64,000 nt of DNA from Takakia lepidozioides (GCA_030704615.1 CM060734.1:50858042-50922041); one strand, 5' to 3'; shown: positions 52,602-63,296, numbered from the stretch's first letter. The notes: a model not told the origin generated them from the sequence alone. Made by a program: numbers and translations.

Positions 52602-52875
52602 TGTTAAATTAGTAATGCAAGCATTAGTGTACCATTGATTATTCAGCCCTCGGGTTTAATGTCTTCACTATATTCTCGCGGATAGCAGTAGATATGCCAG
52701 TTGGTTAGCAGTTAATCCCACCATAGTAGGTAGGATAGACTTCATTAGTTGGTAGTTAATTACTTATGCAATTACTTTCTACAGCTCATGTGTCCATGAT
52801 ATAAGGGCCTGAGGTTCACTATGCAACTATTCTAGCCTTCGATCCTCATGCAGTTGGTACACTGCTCATTCTACA
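52602..52875 (+). repeat. 5' LTR (Copia, copy B)
   Basis: 274 bp, TGTTAAATTAGTAATG...CTCATTCTACA. About 98% identical to the 3' LTR by hand comparison. Confidence 0.95.
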
Positions 52876-52887
52876 TGGTATCAGAGC
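52876..52887 (+). other. Primer-binding site (initiator tRNA-Met)
   Basis: TGGTATCAGAGC abuts the LTR without spacer. Confidence 0.92.
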
Positions 52888-53240
52888 TCGGGGGGGCAAT
52901 AGAATCATAGTTTCTTTCAGGGTTTGAGGTCACTAGGAAGCACCTCTGGTGTGAAGCACTGCTCCCCCAGCGTTGGATGTCTTGTTGATTCGATTTTGTG
53001 ATCCTGTGAGCTCTGCTCCAGAACTGTTTGTTTTATTGCAAAATTCTTGTTCCAAAAATTCTTTCCACTCTAGAAATTTCTCACGGGCCTGTAGTTCATG
53101 CACCTCTCAATTGTCTATGAACGTCATCTTTCCTCCACTCACTACTTTGTAAAATTGATTTATCTCGAGATCCCTCTCTCTCTCTTGCCGTCCTTAGTTT
53201 TTGATTAATTTTTTCTTTCTAACCCCCTTCAGCAGCCGTC

Positions 53241-53583
53241 ATGGGAAATGGATCAGACTTGATCATCCCTCAGCAAGACAAGCTGACAGGGCAACTACTC
53301 AGTATGGAAGTTCAAGGTCACAAATCTGTTGGGAGGGAGCTTGTCCAAGAAGGTGGTGAAGCAGTCAGGATAAGGAAGAGCTTAGAAGAAGAAGCAGGGC
53401 TCTACCATTATAATCTCTCTCTCAGTGACAAGTCATTAAATCATCGAGGCAATGGGTGAGGAACAAGTTCCATGGATTGAAAATGGAAGAAGGATCCATG
53501 GAGGATTCCTTGAGACCATTACTAATCTTGTGGCTCACTTGCTGCTTTGGTGAAGAATTGAGGAATATATCATTGAGCACATT
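53241..53583 (+). pseudogene. Copia gag N-terminus, deleted and frameshifted
   Basis: Starts MGNGSDLIIPQQDKLTGQLL, aligning with the gag start of the minus-strand element, but becomes unrelated, stops at 53459 and lacks roughly 80 residues of the usual gag. NLSLSDKSLNHRGNG corresponds to the NLSLIDKVIHYV segment of the sister. Confidence 0.8.
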
Positions 53584-54588
53584 TTGAATGCCTTACCTGA
53601 CACGTATACTGCCTACGGTGACGCAATCATGGCGCAGAAAGAGCTTCCTAGTGTTGCAGAATTAACTTCGAAACTGTTGCACGAGGAAACCAGACGGGAG
53701 TTGAAAGGACGAAAGGCTACTCAAGTTGAAGCCTTGTGGGTCAAGTTTAAACGCTTCAGTAAGGCCTATCAGAGCCAAGGACAAGGTGGAGGTCGACCTT
53801 CATCACAAAGATCTTCTATTATCACCACCTGCAACCGCTGCAGCAAGGAGGGCCATTGGGCAAAGGATTGTCCGGTTCCGTACGAAGAGATTTTGAAGAA
53901 CCGTAATCAGCATGACAACATGGTTGAAGATGCACCTAACGAATCTGACAAAGACAACTGCATTGGGGCAGCTGAAATGTTGGAAGTAGCCATGGCCGCT
54001 CTCGACATGCAAGGAGATCTCATTGCCGGGGAAAAGAAAGCTTCATGGATTATTGACTCCGGTGCTAGTAAGCACGTGACCGGCAACTCAGAAATTCTTC
54101 ATGATCTAAAGGGTTGTAGCAGCACTTCTAGTGTGCGATCCGCTGGTGGCACCTACCACAATGTGGAGGGAAAAGGCCATACCAATGTATTACAAAATGG
54201 ATCAATAAAGCGCATTACTGACGTTTTGTACGTCCCTGGCATGACGAAGAATTTATTATTTGTTGGTGCTTTGGCTGATAAAGGACATCTTGGAATCTTT
54301 GATGCCAGGAAATGCTTGTTTGTAGAGAAAGAAAGACCTCACAGAGTAGTTCTTCACAGAGAACGAATTAAATCTACTGGATTGTACAACCTAAAGTCAT
54401 CTGATCAAACTTCATTTGAGGTCAATAGCTGTATGGAATTTGACAAGATTATTCGGCTGTGGCATAGGAGGCTTGGTCATCTTAATTATCGCAGTCTCTA
54501 TTATCTGAGCAACAGTGGCAAGGTCTTGGGGATGCCAAAGCTCCCACTCATTTCTGAGACGTGCAAGGTCTATATGCTTGGTAAGTAG
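53584..54588 (+). CDS. Copia gag C-terminus, protease, pre-integrase (open 334 codons)
   Basis: In-frame from NALPDTYTAYGDAIMAQKEL with zinc knuckle CNRCSKEGHWAKDC (about 53830-53870), an acidic linker, protease IIDSGASKHVTG (about 54050), LTDVLYVPG-type core and pre-integrase LWHRRLGHLNYRS. The second Cys pair region ends in a premature stop (ETCKVYMLGK). This is a fragment of the ancestral polyprotein, not a separate gene; the ATG used is internal. Confidence 0.85.
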   Translation: MNALPDTYTAYGDAIMAQKELPSVAELTSKLLHEETRRELKGRKATQVEALWVKFKRFSKAYQSQGQGGGRPSSQRSSIITTCNRCSKEGHWAKDCPVPYEEILKNRNQHDNMVEDAPNESDKDNCIGAAEMLEVAMAALDMQGDLIAGEKKASWIIDSGASKHVTGNSEILHDLKGCSSTSSVRSAGGTYHNVEGKGHTNVLQNGSIKRITDVLYVPGMTKNLLFVGALADKGHLGIFDARKCLFVEKERPHRVVLHRERIKSTGLYNLKSSDQTSFEVNSCMEFDKIIRLWHRRLGHLNYRSLYYLSNSGKVLGMPKLPLISETCKVYMLGK

Positions 54589-54636
54589 CATCGAGAAAGG
54601 TTTCCCTGCTCCAGTGAACATAGAGCCAAAGCCATT

Positions 54637-56127
54637 TTGGAATTGGTTCATATAGATCTGTGTGGACCTTTACCCGTGGCATCACTATCCGGGTCCAAGT
54701 ACTTCATGGCAATGACGGACGATTACAGTAGATTTACGGGGGTATATTTTCTCAAGCGAAACGGAGAAGCATTCAACTATTTCAAGGAGTTTAAGGCGAT
54801 GATTGAAAAGGCAACAAAAAAATCAATTAAATGCCTTAGAACAGACAGGGGTGGCGAATTTCTTTTCGAAGAGTTCACTAATTTCTGCAAACGGGAAGGG
54901 ATTCAACGACAACTGACGCAATCATATACCCCACAGCAGAATGGAATTTCAGAGCGGAAAAACCGAACCCTTATGGAACAAGCTCGGAGCTTACTGCACA
55001 AAAATTCGCTTCCCAAATATCTCTGGACGGAAGCAATTAACGTAGCGGCATATCTACTGAATCGCTCTCCCACACGCGCCAACTCAGGCACTACACCCTA
55101 CCAAAAATTCTTAGGTATCAAACCTGATCCATCAAACTTGCGTGTCTTTGGTAGCAAATCCTTTGTGCATGTTGACAAATGTCATAGGGATAAGCTCGAT
55201 CCCAAATCCATAGAGTGCATCCTTGTAGGTTATGATAGTGTCACAAAGGGCTATCGCCTTTATAGTCCCTCAACGCTCAAAGTATTCATTAACCGGGATG
55301 TTCAATTTGTGGAAGATAATCCTCTTCAAGCAACTGCTCTTCCCCCATCAGATGGATCTAGTTTGACCCCTGGTAGTCTCATTTGTCCGGCTCAAGATAC
55401 GATTACTACATCAAACGAGGACCAAGATGCAGCCCAATCTCCACCAGCTATTGACTTACAGGTGGATCTGCCAATTCATCCGACTGTCGCAGAGAGCAGT
55501 GGTTGCCCACAACGCCGGTTCACCCACATGAACTACAAGAGGAGGCTTCTATTGTCCATGAACCTATTCAATATTCTCGGCCCACTCGAGAGCGTCGGAA
55601 ACCAACTCGCCTCCAAGATTACATTCATCTTGTGGAATCCCCTATTGTCGAGCCGACGACCTTTGAGGAAGCAGCGTGCCATGAATCAAGAAATGGCTTC
55701 GATTGACAAAAACCATACATGGGAACTAGTTGATCCACCCCCTGGTATTTGCCCGATAACGGCCAAATGGATATACAACGTAAAGCGGAAAGCTGATGGT
55801 TCTGTTGGTAAACTCAAAGCCCGCCTTGTTGCTAGAGGATTTGAGCAGACAGAGGGCCTTGATTATGATGAAACTTTCACTCCAGTTGTGAAATGGGGGA
55901 CCATCCGGGCTGTTATTGCAATTGCAGGTCATAAAGGTTGGCCCATTTATCATATGGATGTAAAGACTGCTTTTCTCAATGGCAATCTTCAAGAGGAGGT
56001 ATATATGGTCCAACCTCAAGGATATGTTGCGCCTGGAAATGAGACAAAGGTATGTCGATTGCTTAAGGCTTTTTATGGGCTCAACAAGCCCCTAGGGCAT
56101 GGTATTCCAAAATTGACGCCTATCTGA
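54637..56127 (+). CDS. Copia integrase plus N-terminal RT (open 496 codons)
   Basis: Integrase DDE residues are all in frame: Asp in VHIDLCGPLP, Asp in RTDRGGEF, Glu in ISERKNRTLM. After the HVDKCHRDKLDPKS region comes a variable linker and RT with ITAKWIYNVKRKADGSVGKL, GLDYDETFTPVVKWGTIR and MDVKTAFLNGNLQEEVYM. The frame is lost within GL(KQ)APRAWY, reading GLNKPLGHG, about 70 residues before the catalytic box. An inner part of the linker (55500-55670) is out of frame with the sister element. Confidence 0.88.
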   Translation: MELVHIDLCGPLPVASLSGSKYFMAMTDDYSRFTGVYFLKRNGEAFNYFKEFKAMIEKATKKSIKCLRTDRGGEFLFEEFTNFCKREGIQRQLTQSYTPQQNGISERKNRTLMEQARSLLHKNSLPKYLWTEAINVAAYLLNRSPTRANSGTTPYQKFLGIKPDPSNLRVFGSKSFVHVDKCHRDKLDPKSIECILVGYDSVTKGYRLYSPSTLKVFINRDVQFVEDNPLQATALPPSDGSSLTPGSLICPAQDTITTSNEDQDAAQSPPAIDLQVDLPIHPTVAESSGCPQRRFTHMNYKRRLLLSMNLFNILGPLESVGNQLASKITFILWNPLLSSRRPLRKQRAMNQEMASIDKNHTWELVDPPPGICPITAKWIYNVKRKADGSVGKLKARLVARGFEQTEGLDYDETFTPVVKWGTIRAVIAIAGHKGWPIYHMDVKTAFLNGNLQEEVYMVQPQGYVAPGNETKVCRLLKAFYGLNKPLGHGIPKLTPI

Positions 56128-57171
56128 AGTCCCAAGACATGAACAAGAGTAATGCTGATTATAATTTGTATTACTTAAAGAGTGACGGGAAAATCGCAAT
56201 TCTCATTCTCTACGTGGACGATCTTCTACTCACAGGCAGTCATGTGGAGAAAATTGCATGGCTCAGGGAACAACTCTTGAAGGAATACGAAATGACTGAT
56301 CTTGGTTTAGCAGCCTTGTATCTCGCAGCAGAACTTGCTTATGTCCATGCGGGGATTTTCATGTGCCAACGCCAATACGCCATCCAGATGTTGAAAGAAT
56401 TCGGGATGTGGGATTGCAATCCACACAATGTCCCTTGATTGAAGGACTCAAGCTGATTACGGATATGCAGGCACCCCAAGCTGATTCGGTGTTGTATCGT
56501 AGGATGGTGGGCAAGCTGATTTACTACACTAACACCAGACCAGATCTGGTTTTCTCCGTTGGTACATTTAGCAGGTTCATGGCAATTCCCCAAGAGCCTC
56601 ATCTTGAAGCCGTGAAATACATCCTCAGATACATAGGAGGAACCCTGGACTTTGGAATTTGTATCGAAAGGGCTCAAGCAACGATTTGAATGGATTCTCA
56701 GACACTGACTGGACTGGTGACCATGAGCAGCGTCACTCAACTAATGAATATGTGTTTTGCATCGGAGATAGTGCTATTACCTGGTGCTCAAAAAAACAAT
56801 CCACAGTAGCCTTATCATCCACTGAAGCAGAATATCGGGCTCTTACTGAGGCTGCTAAAGAAGCTACTTGGTTGAGAAGATTGTTGGAGGAGCTAGGAAC
56901 ATTGGAAGAAGGGCCAACAATGATTTTGTGTGATAATCAGAGTAGCGCAAAGATAGCCAAGAATCCTGTGTTTCATGCCAGGACAAAACACATAGAGGTA
57001 CACCACCATTTCATACGTGAAAAGGTTGAGAGCAAAGAAATCGATTTGATTCATGTACCCATTGGTGAACAAGTAGATGACATTTTCACCAAGCCACTAG
57101 GCCAAATCAAACTCGAGAAATTCAGGGATGAGCTTGGTATGTGCAGTTTAAGGCATGCAAGCTGGGGATGA
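56128..57171 (+). pseudogene. Copia RT C-terminus and RNase H, frameshifted
   Basis: Frame 56139-56438 carries intact YVDD (ILILYVDDLLLTGSH). A shift near 56430 leads to the connection region RRMVGKLIYYTNTRPDLVF, another near 56670 to RNase H: GFSDTDWTGDHEQRHSTNEY, SSTEAEYRALTEAAKEATWL, CDNQSSAKIAKNP and FTKPLGQIKLEKFRDE. All catalytic residues are kept. Single-base slips in a young element could partly be sequencing errors. Confidence 0.88.
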
Positions 57172-57260
57172 TCAACCAGCCATAGCTGTTGCTCTTCTTG
57201 CTCTTCATATTCTTGACATCTTCAAAGGAGCTATCACGGTGGCTGAGGACTGAGGGGAGG

Positions 57261-57536
57261 TGTTAAATTAGTAATGCAAGCATTAGTGTACCATTCATTA
57301 TTCAGCCCTCGGGTTTAATGTCTTCATTATATTCTCGCGGGTAGCAGTAGATATGCCAGTTGGTTAGCAGTTAATCCACCACCATAGTAGGTAGGATAGA
57401 CTTCATTAGTTGGTAGTTAATTACTTTTGCAATTACTTTCTACAACTCATGTGTCCATGATATAAGGGCCTGAGGTTCACTATGCAACTATTCTAGCCTT
57501 CGATCCTTATGCAGTTGGTACACTGCTCATTCTACA
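57261..57536 (+). repeat. 3' LTR (Copia, copy B)
   Basis: 276 bp, preceded by polypurine tract GGACTGAGGGGAGG (57247-57260) and followed by AAAAC. Confidence 0.95.
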
Positions 57537-57541
57537 AAAAC

Positions 57542-58060
57542 GACCAGAAGAGAGCCAGTAGGGGATTTGGTCTTCCAAGAGTTGAAGTCTTTTGATCGGC
57601 TGGACCAACAACAGACTCTTATGTAAGAGAAATGTTGGAGTGGAATGGTGATGGGGATGGGTCTTTGCAGAGTCAGCATGGAAGTAAGCGGGCAGACTGA
57701 GAATGAGTAACCAGAGGGCGTGGTCTCTTCTGATCGAGTGACAAAATATGACCTCACCAATGTCGTGTGGCGAAGAGATCCATTGCCTCGGCTGTGGCTG
57801 TTTTACACCATTTGTGAGTGTCCAGCCATGATTGAGGGATGGATTGTAAGATGGCTTCAAAACATATGAATAAGGTTGAGACTTTCCAGAGAACAGCCCA
57901 AGACCAAGAGAGGGGGAGAGAGAGAGAGAGAGCACCTTAGCAGCACCACAATAACATAGTTCATACTAGAATCAATGCAGAAAAAGAGACTTGAGTGAGG
58001 GATATGGAGAAGTAGAAATCCCATGGCAGTTGTTTTCTTCAGGTAATGAGAACATGTTGT
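57542..58060. other. Copy-B-specific sequence, no gene recognised
   Basis: Not found in copy A. It contains a GA-rich simple repeat at about 57911-57934. A long minus ORF overlaps the LTR and is probably chance. Confidence 0.4.
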
Positions 58061-58362
58061 ATGCTAGAACAGGGGCACTTATCTTCTGTTTGGATCAACG
58101 CCTGGTATGTTGTGGAGCCCACTTTAATTGTTTCTGTGGCTAAGTACCCCTTTTGGCAATCTGACGTCTTTCTCTATTGTCCATGTCTACCGCAGTATTA
58201 CATTAACATTGAGCTTGAGAGCTTGACCACATTGTTGAGTCTCAGTTTGTGTGACCGAAATGATCTGTGGCAGTGGGTGCAGGTGAATCAGTTATGAGAT
58301 GATTCATTACTTGTCAGTCCTCTGGGTGCAATCTTGGCTTACAGTTTGTTTGATTCTTTTGT

Positions 58363-58690
58363 GTGGAACTTGGAGGGGCCATCTGGAAGCCCCTTGCAGA
58401 CTTAAACTTTCAACACAGATGCAATCAACTAGGTACCCAAAAAGCTGAGATCATATTTGGAGTGCATGGTAGTACATGTATAACTGGATTTAGTGAGCGG
58501 TGTAGTTTTACTGGGCTGAGATTCACATTCCAGCTCATGATTCTCTCTTTCAATCTATTGAGTACGATTTGAAATTTGTGGTATATCTGAGTAAAGGACT
58601 TACTCATAAGTATGTGGTTTTGATGCAAGCGGATGCAGGTGGTTGTGAATAAGAAGGTGACTTGCCTTGCAGCCGCATATTATAGTGGGC
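58363..58690 (+). other. Exon-like pieces of unidentified gene, copy B
   Basis: Paralogue of 23100-23429. The 69-codon ORF is kept with few changes. The small exon after GGATGCAG begins VVVNKKVTCLAA and is cut by the insertion at 58695, so it can no longer be spliced as in copy A. Confidence 0.35.
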
Positions 58691-58694
58691 AAGT

Positions 58695-59206
58695 ATAACG
58701 TCCCTGTGAACTCGAACCTGCGACAGGCTTGGCAGGACGTTGAACAGTTCAGCAATCGTCGACGGCTGTCTGGGTGAGGTGATGAGGATGTCACGTGGAA
58801 CAGCTGGTGGTGGCAATGTGGTGGCAGGATTCCGTTGATCAAGACCAAAAGCTTGAAATGATGATGTTGAGAAGTGTACAGGGAGGAGAGCAGGGGACTT
58901 GACTCTCTTCTTCTGGTTTTTGGTTCCCTAGATAGAAGAGCTCATAGATGTTGGCCGTACAGAGTGTGGAAGACAAGACGGCCATGGTGAATAGTGTCTA
59001 CGAACAGGGAAGAGAGAGATAATACAGAAACTGATGCATGGTGTGGCGGTTGGGAGGACTGGTTGTGTTCCAGTACCATGTACAATTCTAGGACTGGGTG
59101 CTAGTTCCTGTTGAGTCAAGAATTATGGTGACTTCAAGGATCTGTACATAAAGAAAGAATGGCGGTGTTTGGCCATTTAGTGGAATAAGACAAGAGGAAT
59201 GTAAGA
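58695..59206. mobile_element. 512 bp insertion with 6 bp target duplication
   Basis: Flanked by GCAAGT at 58689-58694 and 59207-59212 and absent at the matching site of copy A (23421-23430). Ends ATAACGTCC...AATGTAAGA show no clear inverted repeat. No coding content recognised; probably a non-autonomous element. Confidence 0.5.
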
Positions 59207-60400
59207 GCAAGTCAGGATAAGTTGGAAATTGTCATGACAGTGGGGATAGCATTATTATTTCTGTGTAGGAATTTCAGGCACGTACATCTGGAATTAGAAA
59301 CGTAGGGGTCATAGTTGGCCCATAGTTGGGCTCACTCTGGTGGTAACTTTTATAAATTCTACCCTTGGATCTAGAAGTAGTTTTGACTAGGCTCACTATT
59401 GTAATGCAATCCATGCCCTCACCAAAGGGATTGAGTAAAACATCTCATAATTATCAATAGGTCAATATTGGAATGGGCTCAGCTTGAATTGCCAAGCTAT
59501 GGAAGTTATTTTGACCCCCCCTCCAACACATACAAGGACCCTAATGAAAACAAATGTTGGTTGGCTTGAGATTTTCACAATTAAATAGTTGACAAGGATA
59601 CCATACCACATTTTTATGTGGAAGGCATAAGCAAGAAAAATCAACTTGTCACCCAAATAGCTTGGTCAAAGCTCAAATTTCATACTTTACAAAATCCAAA
59701 AACAAATACAATACCCTACTAAAACATTAGAATCTCTCTAGTCGGACGGTGAATATCTATGCAAATTGTTGAGTTGATGTACATGGTAGCTAAGGCAAAT
59801 CTGGTAAGGTTCTTTTTTTTTGGATGCTACAAGGTAGGTGTGTAGCCTTGCCAAATGTCACTTGAGAAATTTGCCCAATGGGTGGGGGTTAAGATCAAAG
59901 AGCATGTGAAGTACTGGATCATTTACGCTACTGAATGAACAGTGTGGAGCCACATAGCTGGCAACCACACAAGTGACTAGTGAGAGGGATGTTTGTGAGA
60001 AAGACTCAGTTGCAAAGGTTTGGAAGGTCACGAACACACCTCTGTAGCTACATTACAACCACTTCTACCTAAGAAATGCACATAATAATTCAACGAGCTA
60101 AGTATTCAATCCCTCAAATCAAAGTAGCCTCACTTTGCTTTCTTACCCACGCACATGTGAATGGAACTTTGAAATTATATGAGTCGAGATTTGAAAAGCT
60201 GGTCAGCAAGAAGGAAAGAATATAATGGGGAGCTAACAAGCCAAGCTAGCTATGTGGATAGCATATATATACTTGCAGCATTAACTTGGATGGGACCGTC
60301 TCTTTGAGCGAACCGTGCAGCTAATGAGGGCGTCCTGGGTTCAACTCTTCGTAACTAGAAGATCCAGGGCTATCAGTTGGACGCTCCGGAGAAGAGATTA
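59207..60400. other. Non-coding part of duplicated unit
   Basis: Matches 23430-24090 and 24838-25290 of copy A. No gene recognised. A GGGTTCAACTC motif near 60340 resembles a pol III B box but no A box precedes it. Confidence 0.5.
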
Positions 60401-60419
60401 TTTTGCATTCTGTAAAGAA

Positions 60420-60620
60420 AGCCCATCGACAAAGAAGGGAGAGAGATGCTCGGTCACATAACTATTCTTGACTGAAAGAGGATATTCGGGCATCAGTGGC
60501 GGTTGTCTCTCGGCCGGCTTCGACGGGCTTCGGGGACGCAGTTCCTCGGGGGCCTATATACGTCCGTCAGCCCATCGCTCTTCTCCTCCGCGGCGCAATC
60601 TCTTGCATTAGCCTTCTGAG
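60420..60620 (+). promoter_or_regulatory. Putative promoter/leader of PAH gene, copy B
   Basis: TATATA at 60555-60560 in GGGGCCTATATACGTCCGTC, followed by CTCCTCCGCGGCGCAATCTC. The region GAAAGAGGATATTCGGGCATC upstream is shared with copies A, C and the fragment at 41140-41460. Preserved sequence around a TATA box in four copies suggests a promoter; activity is inference. Confidence 0.45.
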
Positions 60621-61546
60621 TGTTCTCTGGTGCAGTCACTTGACCTTCGGTGTAGGTGCAGGTGTTTTCCTGGTGGCTTAGCCTCTCCCAAGGGCAGTCT
60701 TTGGCGGTGTTTATTCGTTTGTGTTGTTGCTCTATTGTTGTTTCCTTAGTTCCATAGTTTGGGATCACTTCTCTTTATTGTTCCATATTAGAAGGACAAT
60801 TGATGGTTGTTCCTCGTAGTTCATATGGTTGCATGGTGGTTTGGTAGTGGCTATATATCAGTGACCATGGTTGTTTTATCAACGCAGCTCACAATGCGAG
60901 TGGCTCCTATGAGTTCATTGCTCTCTTTGATTTTTCTCGTAGGATGGTTGGCCTTGATTGCTGGGGGTGATTTAATATCTATAGGGCTCTTCCTATCGTC
61001 GGTTGTCCACTGTTTGACTTTGTAATGTCATCCTTTTTCTTCTTGCTTTGCCACTTTGGTTGTGGTCAAGGTTGTCGTAACAGTTGTGGTTGTGGTAACA
61101 GGCATAGACTGTACTTGTTTGTTGATGGTTCTTCCTTTTGATCATTTTTTCCATTGTTCTACTTTACTGCCACTATTGTTCTTCCTGACTCCACTAATTC
61201 GGGCTCTCATGTGTGGTGTGGTGCGAATGGCTGCCATCCCCGTTTTAATGTCACCCAGGTTGTTCTTATATTCTTGCTACTTCTGTTCTTTGACTACCGA
61301 CATAACTTCACTATCACCTTTGTTTTTTTCCATCTAGATGTAGTGTCTCCAATTGGGAATTCTATTTGGAAGATACGTTTGACCCTCTTTCGTCTTGATT
61401 CGATTCCGCTGGCCATAAGTGATTTGTTTACGTTTGATTTTCTCTAGCATCCATTATGCTGACGTCCGCTGTGGCCATTTGTATATAGAAACCATCGTTG
61501 GAAATTCTTCTTCTCACAACCTGCAGCACATGGGTAGGTTGCAGAT

Positions 61547-62260
61547 ATGGGGTTGACATGTCGGGCTGCCCACTATTTAGAGATCCGTCAGCGAACCAGT
61601 AATTGGGTGGCGGCTGCTGTTCAGTATGCAGTCCGGGAGCACCGTCAAAGAATGGCAATCGCTGCTGTTCAGTATGCAGTCTGGGAGCACCGCCGCAGAA
61701 TGACAAGCTTATGGAGGCTTGCAATTTCTCTGCAGAATGGTCGGGTACATCGTAGCCTACGGAGGCTTGAAGTTTCTCTGCAGAATGGTCGGGTATATCG
61801 TAGCCGGCCTATAGCCCAGGGCAAAGATCGGGTCGCTCAGGGCACTAGTGCTATCCGCGAGGCTATCCATCATGGTGTTTGGCAGGTATATCATAGGGCC
61901 ACAACTCAGCCTGTCCAAAGTGGTGCCAGGGTACACCCCAGGCGTAGAGCCCAGGCCATTATGCAGACAACTTTCGAATTTCTCATGAAGGTCAAGAAGA
62001 GATTGTTCGTTGATGAAGAGCATGTCTACAAAGCCTTTCTTGAGCTTCTCCAGATGTTCAGGCAAGGAATTAAGTCACTCGATGAAGTTTACCACGGAGT
62101 GGCCACTCTTTTCCACAACCACCCTGATCTTTATCAGAGTTCACTCGAGATTGGTACCCACCAAATGGTGAAGTGGACCATATGGCTTAGGGATGATGGC
62201 CAGCGGAAGATTGGTGGTCGAATGGGATATAGTCACCAATTCAATATGGTTCTTAACTAA
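61547..62260 (+). CDS. PAH-domain (SIN3-like) protein, copy B, open 237 codons
   Basis: The start MGLTCR is chosen because it recurs in copies C and D and a stop lies just upstream in frame. An acceptor-like CTGCAG at about 61520 suggests a spliced leader. Residues 25-80 hold two kinds of internal duplication (AAVQYAV.EHR.RM twice; LR.L..SLQNGRV.RS twice), followed by a basic segment (PIAQGKDRVAQG). Residues 141-197 form a PAH domain: TTFEFLMKVKKRLFVDEEHV, YKAFLELLQMFRQGIKSLDE, VYHGVATLFHNHPDLY. The ending after the domain differs from copies A and C (no EF.RDW), perhaps through a small indel at 62137. Large SIN3 proteins have several PAH domains and a deacetylase-binding region; neither is present here. 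Nuclear action and corepressor interference are inference. Confidence 0.65.
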   Translation: MGLTCRAAHYLEIRQRTSNWVAAAVQYAVREHRQRMAIAAVQYAVWEHRRRMTSLWRLAISLQNGRVHRSLRRLEVSLQNGRVYRSRPIAQGKDRVAQGTSAIREAIHHGVWQVYHRATTQPVQSGARVHPRRRAQAIMQTTFEFLMKVKKRLFVDEEHVYKAFLELLQMFRQGIKSLDEVYHGVATLFHNHPDLYQSSLEIGTHQMVKWTIWLRDDGQRKIGGRMGYSHQFNMVLN

Positions 62261-62621
62261 GACTTGATGCTAAACGATTTTTGGTTGTGGATACTTAGCT
62301 CTAGATTTTTGTAAACTTTGCTGATCTGAAGTTCACAACACCTTTCTAGTGTTGTCTTTCTTAAGAATTGCACGACTATAGGGACATTGAACCTTTCAGT
62401 TTTGTCTTCCTCAATTCTTAAGAGCAAGGATCAATATTTCTGTAAGTATCTGTTGTTGGGACTTCAATAAAGACCTTCAGATTCAATGTGATTTTTTCTG
62501 TTTGGTGTGGGAAGAATGTTTTTCTTTTTTATGATGTATATGTTTTAATTTGTAGTCACTATTGTTGGAATAGTGAATAATACTTTCGAATCCAGAAATT
62601 CAAGGTGCAGACAGCAAATGG

Positions 62622-62822
62622 TTGTTGCTTCTTGCAAAAGGCATATCTGCTGAAACTGCTCAATATTATGATATAATAACTAACTTAGGAAAAGCAGTCT
62701 TTGTGTATGCGAGTACTTTCACAAGTCAGAGATCTATGCATGATCGATTTCTCCTAATTCCTCTTCAATGCCTACAATTGGGTATAGTTCAAATGCATAT
62801 GTTTGCCACTATTATCTACTAG
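62622..62822 (+). CDS. Small conserved ORF of duplicated unit, copy B
   Basis: 66 codons, about 80% identical to 32771-32968, with the same stop. The frame extends upstream to an acceptor-like GGTGCAG at about 62610, reading SKWLLLLAKGISAETAQYYD. It could be the last exon of a gene that includes earlier parts of the unit. No family recognised. Confidence 0.35.
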   Translation: MLLLAKGISAETAQYYDIITNLGKAVFVYASTFTSQRSMHDRFLLIPLQCLQLGIVQMHMFATIIY

Positions 62823-63239
62823 AAAGGTCTCAGGGCTCTTCCAAGACGTAAGCGTTTTGTAATTTCCTCCACATTTGAAGACTCAGCGAGTCCTGAAGAC
62901 TTCCTTTTGACAAGCTCTTCACAAGGTTATCAACTTAAAGCTCTACACTAAATTCTGAAATCTACTGATGTACTGTTATAAGCTGAAACCTCTTCAAATC
63001 TCAATTACTTCTTCAGACCTAATTACTTTAATTTGCAATACTTAAAGAACTGCCAACATTTCTGGATCCTTGGTATAATTTATGGTGACCTTATAAGCAC
63101 AACCTACCACCCAAGTTTGGAATTAAAGCCCACTAATTATGCTCTACTAGAAGGTGAGCAAATATATAATGAATATACATACCTAACATGTTACCAAATT
63201 ATATTTAACATAAAATTAAAACTAATTAATGTCGACTAA

Positions 63240-63296
63240 GATTGAACCCTGGTTATACACAGGCAGGGCACAAACACCCTACTACTGGGCTGCCCA
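63240..63296 (-). repeat. tRNA-derived SINE, shortened
   Basis: Reverse strand reads GGCAGCCCAGTAGTAGGG...CAGGGTTCAATC. Paralogue of 33724-33778. Confidence 0.5.

Larger units (their letters stand above)
52602..57536 (+). mobile_element. Young Ty1/Copia element in copy B
   Basis: 4.94 kb with LTRs 52602-52875 and 57261-57536, PBS TGGTATCAGAGC directly after the 5' LTR, polypurine GAGGGGAGG before the 3' LTR, and target duplication AAAAC (52597-52601, 57537-57541). I count about six substitutions and one 2 bp indel between LTRs, so the insertion is recent. Even so the coding region has several frameshifts and a gag deletion. Confidence 0.95.

Noticed and set aside
57507-57935. 142-codon minus-strand ORF overlapping the Copia 3' LTR
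   Set aside because: Crosses the element boundary and a GA simple repeat, so it cannot be an old gene.
60300-60400. Second SINE or tRNA at the GGGTTCAACTC motif (also at 25230)
   Set aside because: Only a B-box-like motif is present, with no A box at suitable distance.
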